A stretch of DNA of 64,000 nt from Asterella californica (Eukaryota; Streptophyta; Marchantiopsida; Marchantiales; Aytoniaceae): assembly GCA_036924285.1 (NCBI GenBank), contig JAYKYS010000002.1, positions 7,998,001-8,062,000 on the forward strand, given 5' to 3'. The translations under genes were made by a program, and so were the position numbers. How positions within the stretch are numbered: position 1 is the first letter of the stretch; every line of letters starts with the position of its first letter. The notes beneath the pieces were generated by a model, which saw nothing but the letters and a program-made list of their open reading frames with translations, did no database searches and was not told the origin of the DNA. Of this stretch, positions 33,751 to 44,953 are shown piece after piece.

Positions 33751-34883
33751 CAGAGAAGATGTAATAGCTGCTTCTTTGGGTGGAAGACCAAAATGGTGTC
33801 TTCTCTCGACTGGGGACTCTTCCTTTGAGACGGGGCTGCCGTAGTCGGTGTAGGAAGTTGCTGTACTATCTTCCGTCGCTTCTCCAGCTCTTCTTGCATG
33901 ATCGCTTCAACTTCTTGTCTAATGTCAGGAGCAAAGTACTTCGGATCTTCTCGGTCGTAAGTAGGAAAAGAAGGTCGCTCAGGGGAAGATGACCTCTCCT
34001 TTCGCTACTTCTTCTTCTTGATCTCCTTCTGACGGGATTCTGACTTCCCTTTGCTTCTGGTACTTACCTTGAACACTGCTTCATCCAAGACTTCTTCTGG
34101 AGACCAATTGTCTGAATCCGGGTTAAGGCTCCAAACAGTGCCATCCGCCAACGTGAAAGAAGAAGCTGCCTCAAGTGACTTCGTCTTCTGAGCTACAGTC
34201 GTCTTCTGCAGCTGAGGTTCCTTTCCTTCGCGCTTCTCGGGGTCTGGTTCGTCTTCCTCGATATGGAGACAATCCGTACAATCCCTGGGATCTTCTTCTT
34301 CTACCGTGATGTGCTGTACCACTGCTAACTCGAGTTTAGAAGCTGATGCGGCTTCTGCAGGAGGCGTGATCTCTGCAAATCTAACCATTTGTCGTGGTCG
34401 TAAGGTCTGAGGACAATTTTCTGTAAAATGACCTGCTTCCTTACAATTCCCACACAATGGCACTTGCCCAATCTGTCTTCTCGGATGAGGACAAGTGGAC
34501 CACCAGTGTCCTGTCTCTCCACAATTATTGCACGTTCCAGGAAGAGGGTTTAGAGGTCGTTCTGATGAAGAAGGTTGCCAGGGCGTCCTGGTCTGTACAC
34601 TACTAGCCCTATCCCTAGGTACATAACGATTATATTGGACGGGAGGAGTAGGAGTAAATGGTTGTATCGTCTCGATCCTATAGCAGGTTTCTCCACTGGG
34701 ATCGTGTAGATATCCCTCATCGTCTTCTTCCCAGCCTGTCCAATTGACAGCTTGGTCCTGCGTACACTGATCTCTGGTGTGTCCGGAAGAGTTGCAGAGA
34801 TTGCACCAAAGGTTTGGTCGAGAAGCCGTTGGTTGCTTCCGCTTATCCTTTTGGTTCAGAAGATGAACCTTCAGATCGGCAAA
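33751..34883 (-). pseudogene. D1 gag C-terminal region with three CCHC zinc knuckles
   Basis: Three classical knuckles are visible: CNLCNSSGHTRDQC near 34790, CNNCGETGHWWSTC near 34525 and CGNCKEAGHFTENC near 34450, all CX2CX4HX4C. They are followed by an acidic linker (34400-34030) and a Lys-rich stretch ending at a TAG at 34005. Nucleocapsid knuckles bind and package element RNA. Three in series is more than in the T or M families of this window. Confidence 0.75.
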
Positions 34884-36008
34884 CTATTTCAGAACTTCGT
34901 CGATCCGCGGATCCGGTGCAGATTGAATGATCTGAGTCTGAGGCATCTTCTGCACAACTTTCTCCCTTGCTCGTGTCTTCTCTTTCTTCTTCTTCCGCGT
35001 CTTCTTCTCTTGTTCAGATTCGGATTCTGAACTTTCGACAGTAGACTCTTCAGAAGTAGAAGATACTTCTGAATCACTGTTATCAGTTTCAGTGGACTTG
35101 GACTTCTTCTTGGACTTCCTAGAAGACTTCTTCGACTTCTTGGACTTCCTCGATGTCTTCCCTCTGTCTTTCGTCATATTCCGAGTGATGCTCGAGGTTT
35201 CATACTGCTCGGCATGCTTCTGTACTTCTACTAAATCATCACCTCCTCCTCTTCTGCAGTACAACTCCATATCCTGAGACAATCCTCCCAAGTACCAGTC
35301 CACGACTTGCTGGGCACAATAATCGGGTCTTCCTTGATTCTGAGGGATGTGATCCAGGAGGTCTTCAAACCTCTCGGTGTAATCCTGCAGTGTCTCTTTC
35401 TTCTTCCGTTCGAGCCTTTGAAGTTCTATGAGGGTCATTCGATCATAGCCCACTCCTCTGAACCTCTTCAGAAAAGCTGCCTTCAGAGTAGCCCAAGCGG
35501 CCATTACTAACCCCTCATCCAACATTTTACTCATCCATTTCCTTCCCTTCCCTACGATCAAACTGGGAAATACACGAAGTCTGTCGGCATCCGAGTCTTC
35601 CTTGTTGGATCGAGAGATGGTCTCGAACATCGTGATGAAGTCGTCGGTGTCAGCATCATCGTCGTACGAATGATACTTCTGCCGAGTGTGGAAAGCCATG
35701 TCGACAACCGGCTGATGCGACTGTCAACTTCTTCCTCCCTCAGGTCCAAGTGGTGGAGATGGTCTTCTCGAAGGTCCAGGCCTGTCTGAATCACGAAGGT
35801 CGTCTTCTGAGTCATAACTATTGTCGATGTCGCCTTCTGAGACGTCTAGAACGATCTCCTCCAGTCTTCTCTCACCTTGAGAAGCTTCTTCCGCACTTGG
35901 GAAGACGTCTTCCGAGTAACCAGTACCAAAATCTGCTTTATACACGTGATCACTCGGTTGGCTTCTGTCTTCTCCAAAGATTATGCTCGAGATGGAAGGT
36001 TCTTCCAA
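34884..36008 (-). pseudogene. D1 gag
   Basis: One frame with an in-frame TGA (35724) joins an acidic N-terminal part (36008-35727, SIIFGEDRS...) to the gag core (35699-34884). The core contains WATLKAAFLKRFRG, a QDYTERFEDLLDHI coiled motif and VDWYLGGL. A long Lys/Ser-rich tail follows (SRKSKKSKKSSRKSK), then acidic Ser/Glu runs. It stops with TAG after EVLK, where reading on gives FADLKVHLL, so the stop is probably a point mutation. The frame 36408-36118 just upstream is probably not coding. Confidence 0.75.
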
Positions 36009-36503
36009 CTCTACTGATCGGATCTTCCTGAGCTCTTCTTCTTTCCTTTGGTGTCTCAGGGATATCCGCTGCTCTCTAGAAACGATTCGCTGGGGTGAAT
36101 TTATCCACTCAGGATCTTTATCCGTGCGTCTTCTGCTTCTTCTTCTGGTCGGAGGTATCCACCAGAGTACTGAGAAGAGATGTCCCTCTTCTTCTTCTAT
36201 TAGATCCGGCAGACCGAAGGACTGAACAACCGATCACAGGTTCGGAACGTCTTCTTCTCCTGCTTCTTGTTGTACTCACTGCAGTCTTCCAAGATCGAGT
36301 CTTCCAAGAAACTCTTGGAAGCGGGGAAGCGGCTTCTTCTAGTTCCCCCTGATGTATCTCATCAGCTTCTGGTTGTGCTTCCTGTCTTCTAGCAAGATAG
36401 AGTCCCACAACACATTCAACTACAATCGAAGTTAGTTCAAAATGAAACTAACTACTGGCACACAGATCCAGGAAGCTTAGAACAGAAGTTACTAAGATGA
36501 AAT

Positions 36504-36520
36504 CTCCGGCAACGGCGTCA
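36504..36520 (-). promoter_or_regulatory. D1 primer-binding site, tRNA-Asp type
   Basis: TCCGGCAACGGCGTCA on the plus strand matches the plant tRNA-Asp 3' end (CCGGCAACGGCGCCA) except for one C-to-T change. Athila/Tat elements commonly use tRNA-Asp, which fits the coding signatures. Confidence 0.75.
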
Positions 36521-36524
36521 AAAA

Positions 36525-37298
36525 TGATGCTCACTATATGTAGTGTCGTAGGATTACTCCTTTTGCCCATTTAGTATACAAGATATCGTTCCCACAGAGG
36601 AATTGCACAAGTAATGCTGCTCTAAGTTCTAAGATCTGTTCAAACACACAAACACACGGGGTTTTCCTAGAAATCCCGTCTTCTCACAAAACCAAACGTC
36701 TTCCAGACTCGCCAAACGGTACTCTGGACCTAAACAAACAACTACTAACTAAAATATCACACAACTATTCACAGAGAAGCTCAGGAAGACACGCTTCCTG
36801 CTTCCAGGTCACTTCTTCCGGTCTTCTCAGTACCGTCTTCCCGAAGCAATTCTCGGCTTCTGGGGGTTCAACTCGGCTTCTCGTACCTCCAGAAGACTGT
36901 CCTGCTTCGCAGAAGTCGACTAGCACGGCTGTTACACCTTACTCTCGCACTCACATTCCAACGGGTTATATTAATCACATGGTGTATGCCCTCTGTAGCC
37001 TTCCCAGGCTTCTGTCTACGGAAATCGTCTTCCTGCAGCACTACAACGACATTCACCTTCACGGAAGCTCAATAGAAGTCTCGGAAGCTCACTAGAAGAA
37101 GGTAAGAAGATGGGGAAGATGGGGAAGAAGGGAAAACCCAAACAAGAGAAAACAAGATGAAAAGGGAAAATTAAGATTCCGACAGGCTTCTAGTCCGGAT
37201 CCTGACTAACAAGCCATCCCTGCTTGTAATAGTTTGGGGAGGAAGACAACAAACTTGTGTATAGTTGCACCGTCTTCTACTTGAGGATGCCGTTATCG
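36525..37298 (-). repeat. D1 5' LTR, interrupted by M2
   Basis: It starts TGATGCTCACTATATG four bases after the PBS and contains ATATCGTTCCCACAGAGG, a motif common near the inner LTR ends of plant gypsy elements. It breaks off at 37298, where M2's LTR begins. The remainder should lie beyond position 64000, past M2's other end. Confidence 0.65.
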
Positions 37299-37779
37299 TG
37301 TCGGATATTTTGTGCGTGAAGGATGTCCAGGAAAACGCGAGGTTCTTGGCTGTGGAGATGCTGTGTGCCAAACAGAGACAAGACAGAGAAGAACAACCAC
37401 GAAAAGGAATGCTGCGATATATACCACTCTGAAAGTATGTACACTGTCGATTCTTTCTCCAAACAGCACAAAACTGAGGAAAAGACCAGAGCGGTCTGTA
37501 ACCTACTTCAGAAGCCCTAAAACAAACCCCTGAAACGCAACCCTAGTTTGAAATCGCCAAAGCGTAGCTCAAAGCAAGAGGAACTTCTCTTTGCTAACAA
37601 CCAGAGCCACAACAGTATCATGCGATCCAAACCCAAGTCCAAACCACATCCACACACTAGCTCTTGGCTAAAGCTAGCTACCACAAGCCATACACAACCA
37701 ACTAAGTCCTTAACGAACTCAAAAGGACGAAACCTGTAGCGAAGGAACCGAAAAAGACCTATCTAGGAACTTTCTTCTT

Positions 37780-38510
37780 TCGCCAAACGATCTTCAAATG
37801 TTGATAGGGTCTCCTTCCCTGACTCCGTTGACCCAAGAAACCTTCAGATCCGACTCCCGATAGTCGAGATATCGCCAATTTTCGGTCGCAGGTGACCGAA
37901 CCTTCAAGAACTCCTCCCTGCGGCTTAAAACCGCTCACACCGCACAAACGGATCTTCTTAACTGATATCCGTCTTCGCTGGTAGGTAGATCTGGCTACCT
38001 TGAACCCAACAAGACTCCAAACAAGCCGTTTGGAGTTCCCCTTGCAAAACTACTCGAGAAATTTGGTCGCAGGCTACAAAAAACTGACGTAAATCGGCTC
38101 CCTGCGGCTCAAATTTGCTCACCACACCCAAACCAACAATCCAATTCACTTACAGTCTTCCCCTATGCGTACATGAGGACTCCCTGATCGCGTAGGCACC
38201 AAGAACAAAGAGCTTGGCTCACCGATCGCGAAGAACAATCCAATCTGTCGCAGGCGATGAAAACCTGACGCAAGCGCTTCCCTGCGAGCCAATTTCTCTC
38301 ACAACTCTCAAACCGCCCGATAAAACTTTGTATCGTCTTCAATTTCCTGAAGAACTCGTTGTTCTGATCCCGATGGATCCAAGGACAACAAGTTTGGACT
38401 CCGGAACGGCCCGAACGGTCCAACTCTCCTTCACAGGTAACTGAAAACCCCAATTCTGCTCCCTGCGTCTCAATTTCTCCCAGAACACAACCCCCGATCC
38501 TTCTCTTCAA
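37780..38510. repeat. Four diverged tandem units, ~181-bp period, in M2 LTR
   Basis: The landmark TCGCAGG recurs at 37886, 38067 and 38248, with the variant TCACAGG at 38431. Each is followed about 40-50 bases on by a CTCCCTGCGGCTCAAATTTGCTCAC-like segment. Spacings are 181, 181 and 183. Confidence 0.75.
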
Positions 38511-38754
38511 GAACCGTCTTAACCTGTGCGTAGCCTGCACAGATCTGAACCTGATGACACCTTGCGCGCGTGTATTGGACTTCCCAATTCTCCAAAACAT
38601 CCACCGACAGATCGTAGGAACAAGCAAGCCCCTTAAGCAGTCCCCTTGCAACAGTCTGTACGTACGAAGTTCAACCCTCAATAATAAGAAGCAGGCCCCT
38701 TGCGTCTTTGATATAACGCCTGAAGCCCCTAAATACCCAGTCAGCAAGTAACTA

Positions 38755-38895
38755 GGGGCCTAGCTTGATTTTACCTTCTTTCGAATCGCATAACTTCTTC
38801 TCTGGATGTCCGAACGAAGTAAACAAGATGCCCATGGAAAGCTGATAGCGAGCTCTACCCATCTATGTGATGAAAGCGAAGATCCGAAGTTGCGT
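38755..38895. repeat. M2 U3 tandem unit 1 (interrupted by M3)
   Basis: This unit starts GGGGCCTAGCTT and carries TTTCGAATCGCATAACTTCT and ATGGAAAGCTGATAGCGAGC. It resumes at 49008, giving 157 bp in total. Further units start at 49024 and 49182, and a partial one at 49338. Confidence 0.8.
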
Positions 38896-40929
38896 TGTCG
38901 TAGCGAGAGCCTTTCCTTTGAGCAAGGGCGTACCTTCTGGCTGTGGCTAGCGATCAATGCACAGCAGAGCGACAAGTTTCCTGTAGATTTTTCTCTAACT
39001 TCCTCGATAACTAAGCACTTTCTTTCTCTCAGTAAAGGGTCAAGATAACTACATGAAAACGTTGGATGATCATGGGCACGACAAACGGGATATGTGATGA
39101 CATGATCTCTCGGTAGTATTCCTCTCCGAAGTTTCTCACTACTAGGGCTTCGTACATGGCTTTGGGTCGACAGATGTGTCTTATCTCGCACTAGGTGTTA
39201 AAGTTTACAGGAGGGAGCTGATTTAGATCCATCCTTCGTTAGATGAGGATAAAGACGGTGAGGTCCCATTCTTGGCCGTAAGTGACAACAGGTAAGATCA
39301 CAGGGACAGGCGAGAGCATAACTTGCGCGGTAAAGTTATGCCCGAAGGATCCTATCAGAAACTGTTGAAAGTGGACTCGTTCCATATACATCAGTTTAAT
39401 CGAGAAAGGGTTTCGAAAAGGGAATCTGGGCGGTAAGTAGAGTCCTTCGTCCATCTCTCACAACATGTGCACTCCAACTACAAAGGTATATCGATCCATA
39501 AAACTCTGATTCAATCTCATAGGATCACCACGATCTCTCCACGAACAATCTCTTGGATTTTTCCCCAGGTCGAATGCCCCCACACAGGTCACTCCCCTTT
39601 GCTTAAAAGTTTCGAACACAAAACAAGGATAGGTGCAAGCTCCCTAACCAAGCAACCCAAGCCTCATGGACCGATGAGGTGGCACACATGCACATCGCAT
39701 GTTTGGTGCCGTCATACTCATCCACGTGTGGGTCTTCTGGGTGAAAGGTTCTAATGCATGCACCGTAACGTGTCCCAAAAACCGGAGACTAGGCTAGACA
39801 GGTAGTCGACTCTACAGGTCAAAGATCGCACTTTGCCACGTTGAGTGCGAACCTAACAACCACATGACGTGGATACAACGTAGGTCGCTAAAGTCATATT
39901 TACGCCTAGAATACTCCCCAAAGCAATACAAATGTCGCACTGGATACTTTTCAGCCAGCTGCCGCTAACAACTCGAGACCTAGAGTAGATATCGTTGCAG
40001 ATACAACTCGGCAGAAAAACCAGCGAACTTTCACACATGATAGATACAGATCTACAGCTCAGTCTCCTCTCAAACTTGCCACGTAGGTAGGATACTAAAA
40101 TCTCTACTTGCAGGTCAAATTTCAGGAAGATCTGACGGCTAGATCTCCTCCCACAATTAACACAAATCCACAGAAACTAACACGCACTCCCAATCTCAGA
40201 TTCAGGACAGAAGCTTCTTCGACTAAATGAACCGTCCACTTCCACTCCAACTTCCTGTGCTATCAATTCAGAAGGTAAACTCACTACACAGGAAATTTGA
40301 GCCGATTTGACCGTTCTGATCGTCCTCCATAAATCTGCAAACTCGCTGCTTCAGATTGACAGCTTTCTGCACCCCGTCGCCTTCAAATCGCCATTGTGCT
40401 CAATCCGCACAACATCCGGTGGTGAAATTTGTGGTCAGAGCTTCAGCAGCTGACAGACTACAAGCCCATGAAATCTGGTCTCAATCTGACGGCTCAATCA
40501 CTCAAACCCCTTAATCTTACAATCGGAAGAGAAACTCTTGTACTCTCATCACTCTATGAACTTCAAATCGCCATAACGTATGCCCTGGACCTCCAAATCG
40601 AGTGAAATTTGTGGTCAGATTGCTCCTCCCGTCGAGAGCTCTCCGCCCATGCCCTCTGATCTCCAAAATCCCTCGTCAAAGTGCCTCGAACCTCCCAGAG
40701 CGCACACTTAGGTAGATGACAAGTTATCTTCACTTTTGGGTGGACCAATGGGAAGTTAAAGGACTCAACCTTGTCCTTTTCTGCCCCATGGAGACCCCCA
40801 GCAGATAATAGAGCATTCTAAGCTCATAAGAGCAATGTTTTAGATCCCATTACACCACAACTTCTACAACTGTGTGCAAAACGTACTTATACGGGTAATT
40901 TACATATTAACTGGTCCCACAACAGGACA
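38896..40929 (-). repeat. M3 3' LTR
   Basis: This 2034-bp repeat is nearly identical to 46970-49003. It includes two units offset by exactly 180 bp (CTTCAAATCGCC at 40381 and 40561, each followed by GTGAAATTTGTGGTCAGA). Open frames inside it occur in both LTRs and are not gene-like. Confidence 0.95.
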
Positions 40930-40942
40930 TTCACCCCCTCCA
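40930..40942 (-). promoter_or_regulatory. M3 polypurine tract
   Basis: The minus strand reads GGAGGGGGTGAA directly before the 3' LTR. M2 has AGAGGGGGTGGA at 49425-49436. Confidence 0.75.
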
Positions 40943-40974
40943 AACCTGCACATCCTCCGGTATGTGCCAACTTG

Positions 40975-41922
40975 TTATCCATAGTCATCATTGTATCCCT
41001 CATCATGCTCTGAATTGTCTGGTTCATCATCATCTTCTCTCGCATAAGGTCTGGAAAGATGAGAATCAGACTCGAGAAGTTCATCGAAATCAAGAAATCC
41101 TTCACGTCTTCGGAAAACCTTGACCCTTTTACCAGCAATGGGTAACTTCAAGAGTGTACCATCCAATTCTCGCAAACCATATGTGGCATTGTCGTGAATG
41201 ACAACAACAACATAAGGACCAAACCAACGTCGTGCAAACTTCTTGATAGTGCTGTGTTGGTTATCCAAACTGTTGTCATATACTATGACCCAGTCACCTT
41301 CTCGGATCGGCTTCTTCCGCAGTCGATGTGTCTTGTCGAACCACTCCTTGTTCTTCAACCTCGCCTCCTTGAGTTTGACCAATGCTTCTTCAAGGTCCTC
41401 CTCACGTCGCTCAAGCTGCTGAATTCGTAGTGCCAATAGTCCCTCCCTATCAAAACCATTCTCCCAAGGTAGACATATCCAAGTAGGAACGTCTCCTTCC
41501 GCTGGCATGATAGGTTTTTGACCAGTCATCAATTCTGTAGACATGTAACCAGTGACAGTACTATGAGTAGTTCTATCAGCCCACTACGCAAAAGGAAGAA
41601 GTCTAGGCCAATCCCCATGACGTCCCTTGCACGCTTTCACCAATGCTTGGATGATTGGTGGATGCCCTCGTTCACTTTTGCCATTCGCTTCCGGGTTCAT
41701 TGAAGTGGTCAACTTCAATCGTATTCCATATATGTTGAAGAACTCACGTGCTTCATCTGCATTCAACTCTCCTCTATCTGCACGGATTCTTCCCACACTT
41801 CCATATCTAGAAACGATATCTTCTAATATGAATCGACAGACAGGCTCAGTAGCTTTGGTGCGTAGAGCCCTCCCTTCTACAAAGTTAGATAGCTCTTCCC
41901 GAGCCAAAACTAAATGACGCAT
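40975..41922 (-). CDS. M3 integrase core and C-terminus (one in-frame stop)
   Basis: The frame starts at an ATG one codon after an in-frame TGA (41926). The core shows LAREELSNF, the second catalytic Asp in RADRGEL and Glu in GKSERGHPPI, with 34 residues between them by my count rather than 35. WPRLLPFA is followed by a TAG (41584) where M2 has a Leu codon before WADRTTHS. The C-terminal part has LRKKPIREGDWVIVYDN, FGPYVV and a strongly acidic Asp/Glu/Tyr tail. No chromodomain is present. It integrates cDNA in the nucleus in functional relatives; here it is interrupted. Confidence 0.85.
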
Positions 41923-41925
41923 GCC

Positions 41926-43281
41926 TCAAATTCCTGGTGGCATGGCAACCAAATCCAAAACCCATTGGAAATGGATGGACAAAGGATATGTGGGTCTCAA
42001 TCCCCTATACCGAATCTTGGATTGGAATTGACATTCAATGCATGACCCAACAAACTTCTCTACATCTCGATACAATCCTTTCCACCAATACCTCTCCTTG
42101 ATCTTGGTAAAGGTCGCCCATGTACCTCGATGACCTGCCCATAAGGTATCATGAAATTGTTCGAGTACTTGTTTCTTGGTCTCTGCATCATCCACTACTC
42201 TCAAGGGTACTCCATCTCTCCTCTTTGGCCTCTTCCACAGATATCCATCTCGTAATAGATAGCCATAGGCCTGATGTCGTATCTCCTTGAAGACTTTCTC
42301 CGTCCATTCTTCATACTTCTGAAGAGTGCTTAGATAGCGTCCGATTTCTTTGAGCCTCCCACAGTAGAGTTCTTCCTTGAAAGGAAGAACACCATCCAAG
42401 CGACTCCGGTCCTCGCTTGATAGTTGTAGAACTTGCCCCTCCTCTGCATCATCTTCATCCATATCTTCCGCCTCCATATCTTCTTCTTGAGAGTACCTAG
42501 CTCTAGACAACATGTCTGCCATCGAGTTCATCTCCCTTGCTATGTGTCTCAACTCCGGATTCAACGACCTAATGTAAGCTATCCAACGTAACATAGCAAT
42601 ATCAGGTGTTGTGCAATTTGCTATCATTCCCAACAAAGGTAAGCAATCAGTTTCAAGTAGTACATGTGCTCCAATGAGATACTCCTTCTCAGCTTTCATT
42701 GCAGTTACAACGCCCCAGAGCTCTCGTTTGACTTGAGGGTATCTCCTTTGTCGATCTGTAAGTATGCGAGCACCAAATCTTGTTGCAAACCTCTTTTCTT
42801 CACCATCATCCTGCCCTATTGCCCAACCTATAGCGATAGGACTAGTATCAACAGTAACGACTATGGGTCTACCACAATCATAGCTCAACTGTCGTAGAAC
42901 TGGTGGTGATTTCAATGCTTTTTTTAGTCGCACCATAGCGACCCTCTGCTCCTCACCCCAAGTGAACCTTCTTCGCTTCCTCAGCAACTCATACAACGGT
43001 TCAGACATGTGACCAAAATGAGGAATCCACACTCGATAAAACAAACAAGCTCCCAAGAATCTTCTAACCTCTGTGGTGTTGACACAATCTTTCATCCTCC
43101 CTATGGCGTCAACCTTTGATGGGTTCGGACGTCGGCCAAAAACTCCACAAAGATGACCAACAACAACAATCTCTGGTACTCCAAAGCTCGACTTCTCTGC
43201 TGAAAGAGTGAGATTTACCTCCTCAAGCCTTGTTAAGATCATCTCCACATCGTGAATATGATCAACCACAAACCTCGACAT
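41926..43281 (-). CDS. M3 RT thumb, RNase H and integrase N-terminus
   Basis: A 451-codon frame continues from the RT palm: VVDHIHDVEMILTRLEEVNLTLS, VGHLCGVFGRRPNPSKVDAI, and RRFLGACLFYRVWIPHF in place of the usual YYRRFI. RNase H has Asp in TVDTSPIAIGW, Glu in VKRELWG and Asp in LETDCLPLLGM. The integrase zinc module follows (FHDTLWAGHRG, then SCIECQ) and the first catalytic Asp is in WVLDLVAMP. The frame stops at a TGA that is also present in M2. The overlap with the upstream frame (43239-43281) marks a frameshift. Confidence 0.9.
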   Translation of the reverse strand: MSRFVVDHIHDVEMILTRLEEVNLTLSAEKSSFGVPEIVVVGHLCGVFGRRPNPSKVDAIGRMKDCVNTTEVRRFLGACLFYRVWIPHFGHMSEPLYELLRKRRRFTWGEEQRVAMVRLKKALKSPPVLRQLSYDCGRPIVVTVDTSPIAIGWAIGQDDGEEKRFATRFGARILTDRQRRYPQVKRELWGVVTAMKAEKEYLIGAHVLLETDCLPLLGMIANCTTPDIAMLRWIAYIRSLNPELRHIAREMNSMADMLSRARYSQEEDMEAEDMDEDDAEEGQVLQLSSEDRSRLDGVLPFKEELYCGRLKEIGRYLSTLQKYEEWTEKVFKEIRHQAYGYLLRDGYLWKRPKRRDGVPLRVVDDAETKKQVLEQFHDTLWAGHRGTWATFTKIKERYWWKGLYRDVEKFVGSCIECQFQSKIRYRGLRPTYPLSIHFQWVLDLVAMPPGI

Positions 43282-44522
43282 CCATCCTCAGTCAGCTTCT
43301 CATCTTTGTCTTCGACCGCACACCCTTTCATAGGAATATCATCTATGAAAGGTATGGTCTTCTCCGGAATGAATTCTCTCAAAATCCTATTCATTACATT
43401 TTGCACATGCGCAATAGAGTTTGTCGCTCCTTGCGGTAATGTACACATCCTTACAAGCCCAAGCGGAGTACGCATGGTGGTGAGATCTCTGCTCTCCATT
43501 GCCAACTGGAACTGATCATACCCAGAGTATAAATCTCCAATCGAGTAGATAGCACGACCAGCAAAAGCTTCTGCAACTTCATCTACTATGGGTCCTGCTC
43601 CAATGTTTCGAATAGTCACCTTGTTAGCATGTTGCATGTCTTGGATGAACCTAAGAGCCCCTGACTTCTTAGGTACAGTAAACCACCGACTCGAGTAAGG
43701 TCTCATAGATGGCTCTAAAATACCCATGAGTATCTTCTCTTTCAACAATTCAACAAGCTTTGGCAACATAGCTCGTGGCACTGGTATAGGCTTCAAGTCC
43801 CAAGGCACATGTGGTACTGTGAAGATCACCATGGGTGCTACGACACTCGTATCTACACATCCAATCTCTTCTGCACTGAAAGCAAAAGCCTTTCCATGCC
43901 TTCTCAACATCTCATGAAAACGATTTCTCTCTTCCTCAGTGAGAAACTCACCCCCTCCAATCTGCAGTCGTTTGAGTGTCTCTTCTGTGAACCTGTGTCC
44001 TACTCTCTGTGAATCTCGCAGAACTGGTTCAGTCGATGCTCGTTCCACTTGCTTGTTAGAGTCTTCAGGTAGTTGATTAGCCACCGGCTTCACTTTACGA
44101 GCCACAGTCTTGTATTTTGTATGAACCTGCGCTTCTTGGTGATTCGTGGCTCTACTCCTTTCTAACTCCAACTCATGATCTCCTTTCATCTGAAGCTGAA
44201 CCTTGTAGCCATCCTCGACGAATCTTGTAATCTCCTCATGTAACTCACGTGAACGGATCGCGACAAATCCATTAACCAAAGAATCGGTGCTTATAAACGA
44301 CAAAACCTCCTCAAGAGTATCTTCAAAGCCCTCTTCTTCATACACCCCGTTAATGAACTCCTGATCTAACAAAACTCCTTGAGTTTTGAAGAGATCTTCC
44401 TGCTTCTTCACACATCGTCTTTGTACACTATCCATCTCTTCTACCACTCGAAATCTATTTACACATGTTTCAGAAAACTGAGCAAACCCACCTTTAAACA
44501 TCTCTTCTTCATCTTCTGGCAC
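43239..44522 (-). CDS. M3 RT N-terminal half with pre-RT linker
   Basis: A 427-codon frame starts MPEDEEEMFKGG. An acidic and helical linker leads to RT proper around residue 215 (HRFTEETLKRLQIG). RT motifs are VPHVPWDLKPIPVP, YSSRWFTVPKKSGALRFIQD, YSIGDLYSGYDQF, LPQGATNS and the catalytic FIDDIPMKGC near residue 395. The FIDDIP-KGC block is not the usual plant FxDD(I/F)xV(Y/F) motif. It matches a lineage I know mainly from fungal gypsy elements. The frame ends in a short wrong-frame tail. Confidence 0.9.
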   Translation of the reverse strand: MPEDEEEMFKGGFAQFSETCVNRFRVVEEMDSVQRRCVKKQEDLFKTQGVLLDQEFINGVYEEEGFEDTLEEVLSFISTDSLVNGFVAIRSRELHEEITRFVEDGYKVQLQMKGDHELELERSRATNHQEAQVHTKYKTVARKVKPVANQLPEDSNKQVERASTEPVLRDSQRVGHRFTEETLKRLQIGGGEFLTEEERNRFHEMLRRHGKAFAFSAEEIGCVDTSVVAPMVIFTVPHVPWDLKPIPVPRAMLPKLVELLKEKILMGILEPSMRPYSSRWFTVPKKSGALRFIQDMQHANKVTIRNIGAGPIVDEVAEAFAGRAIYSIGDLYSGYDQFQLAMESRDLTTMRTPLGLVRMCTLPQGATNSIAHVQNVMNRILREFIPEKTIPFIDDIPMKGCAVEDKDEKLTEDGCRGLWLIIFTMWR

Positions 44523-44581
44523 TAGCGGAAGGCTCTTTCTCCTATCAACACTCCCATACTCCCGCTCTACAGGAGTGCTAA

Positions 44582-44953
44582 CTAAAAATCCGAGAACTCT
44601 TTGTCAGTCCTTAAGGGACTGTCCCTCAGCTTCTCTCTGTTCCTTTCATGACCCGTACGTACAGTAAGAAACTGAACCGCCCTCGTACCATCTTGACTTC
44701 TAATACGAGCATAATGAGATCCATCGTCCATTACTTTCGTCTCCATCCTAGACGCAGTAATATATGGTTGACCTAGGATCACAGGATAAGCAGCTACACT
44801 CTGAACAAAAAAGTTTTGTTCTATCTCTACATCTCCTATCCGAGTCTTGACAGCTGGACAAGCACCAAAAAGTTCACCTCTTTGGTTGTTAGCAGCACGA
44901 AGAACCCATCCATGTCCTCTGTCGATTGGCCACTTCCCCCTTCTCGTAAACAT
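44582..44953 (-). CDS. M3 protease, C-terminal part (frame-shifted from gag)
   Basis: This frame continues the protease after a frameshift near 44940: KWPIDRGHGWVLRAANN, GACPAVKTRIGDVEIEQNFFVQ, YPVILGQPYI, then FLTVRTGHERNREKLRDS. The active-site half (VDHGSEINIMS) lies in the upstream frame. In M2 both halves are in one frame, so the break is specific to M3, probably at the C-run in the codons after NVYEKG. Confidence 0.85.
   Translation of the reverse strand: MFTRRGKWPIDRGHGWVLRAANNQRGELFGACPAVKTRIGDVEIEQNFFVQSVAAYPVILGQPYITASRMETKVMDDGSHYARIRSQDGTRAVQFLTVRTGHERNREKLRDSPLRTDKEFSDF

Larger units (their letters stand above)
37299..38895 (-). repeat. M2 3' LTR, inner part
   Basis: It begins TGTCGGATATTTTG and shares the M-family start pattern (TGTCG, then TTCTTGGCTGTGG near 37350) with M3 and M1. 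It contains four diverged ~181-bp repeat units (about 37780-38500) and the first ~157-bp U3 unit (from 38755). M3 is inserted at 38896. The few open frames here are chance frames. Confidence 0.8.

Noticed and set aside
39467..39754. 95-codon frame present identically in both M3 LTRs (also 47541-47828)
   Set aside because: Its conservation is explained by the recent LTR duplication; no motif, and M2 and M1 LTRs lack it.
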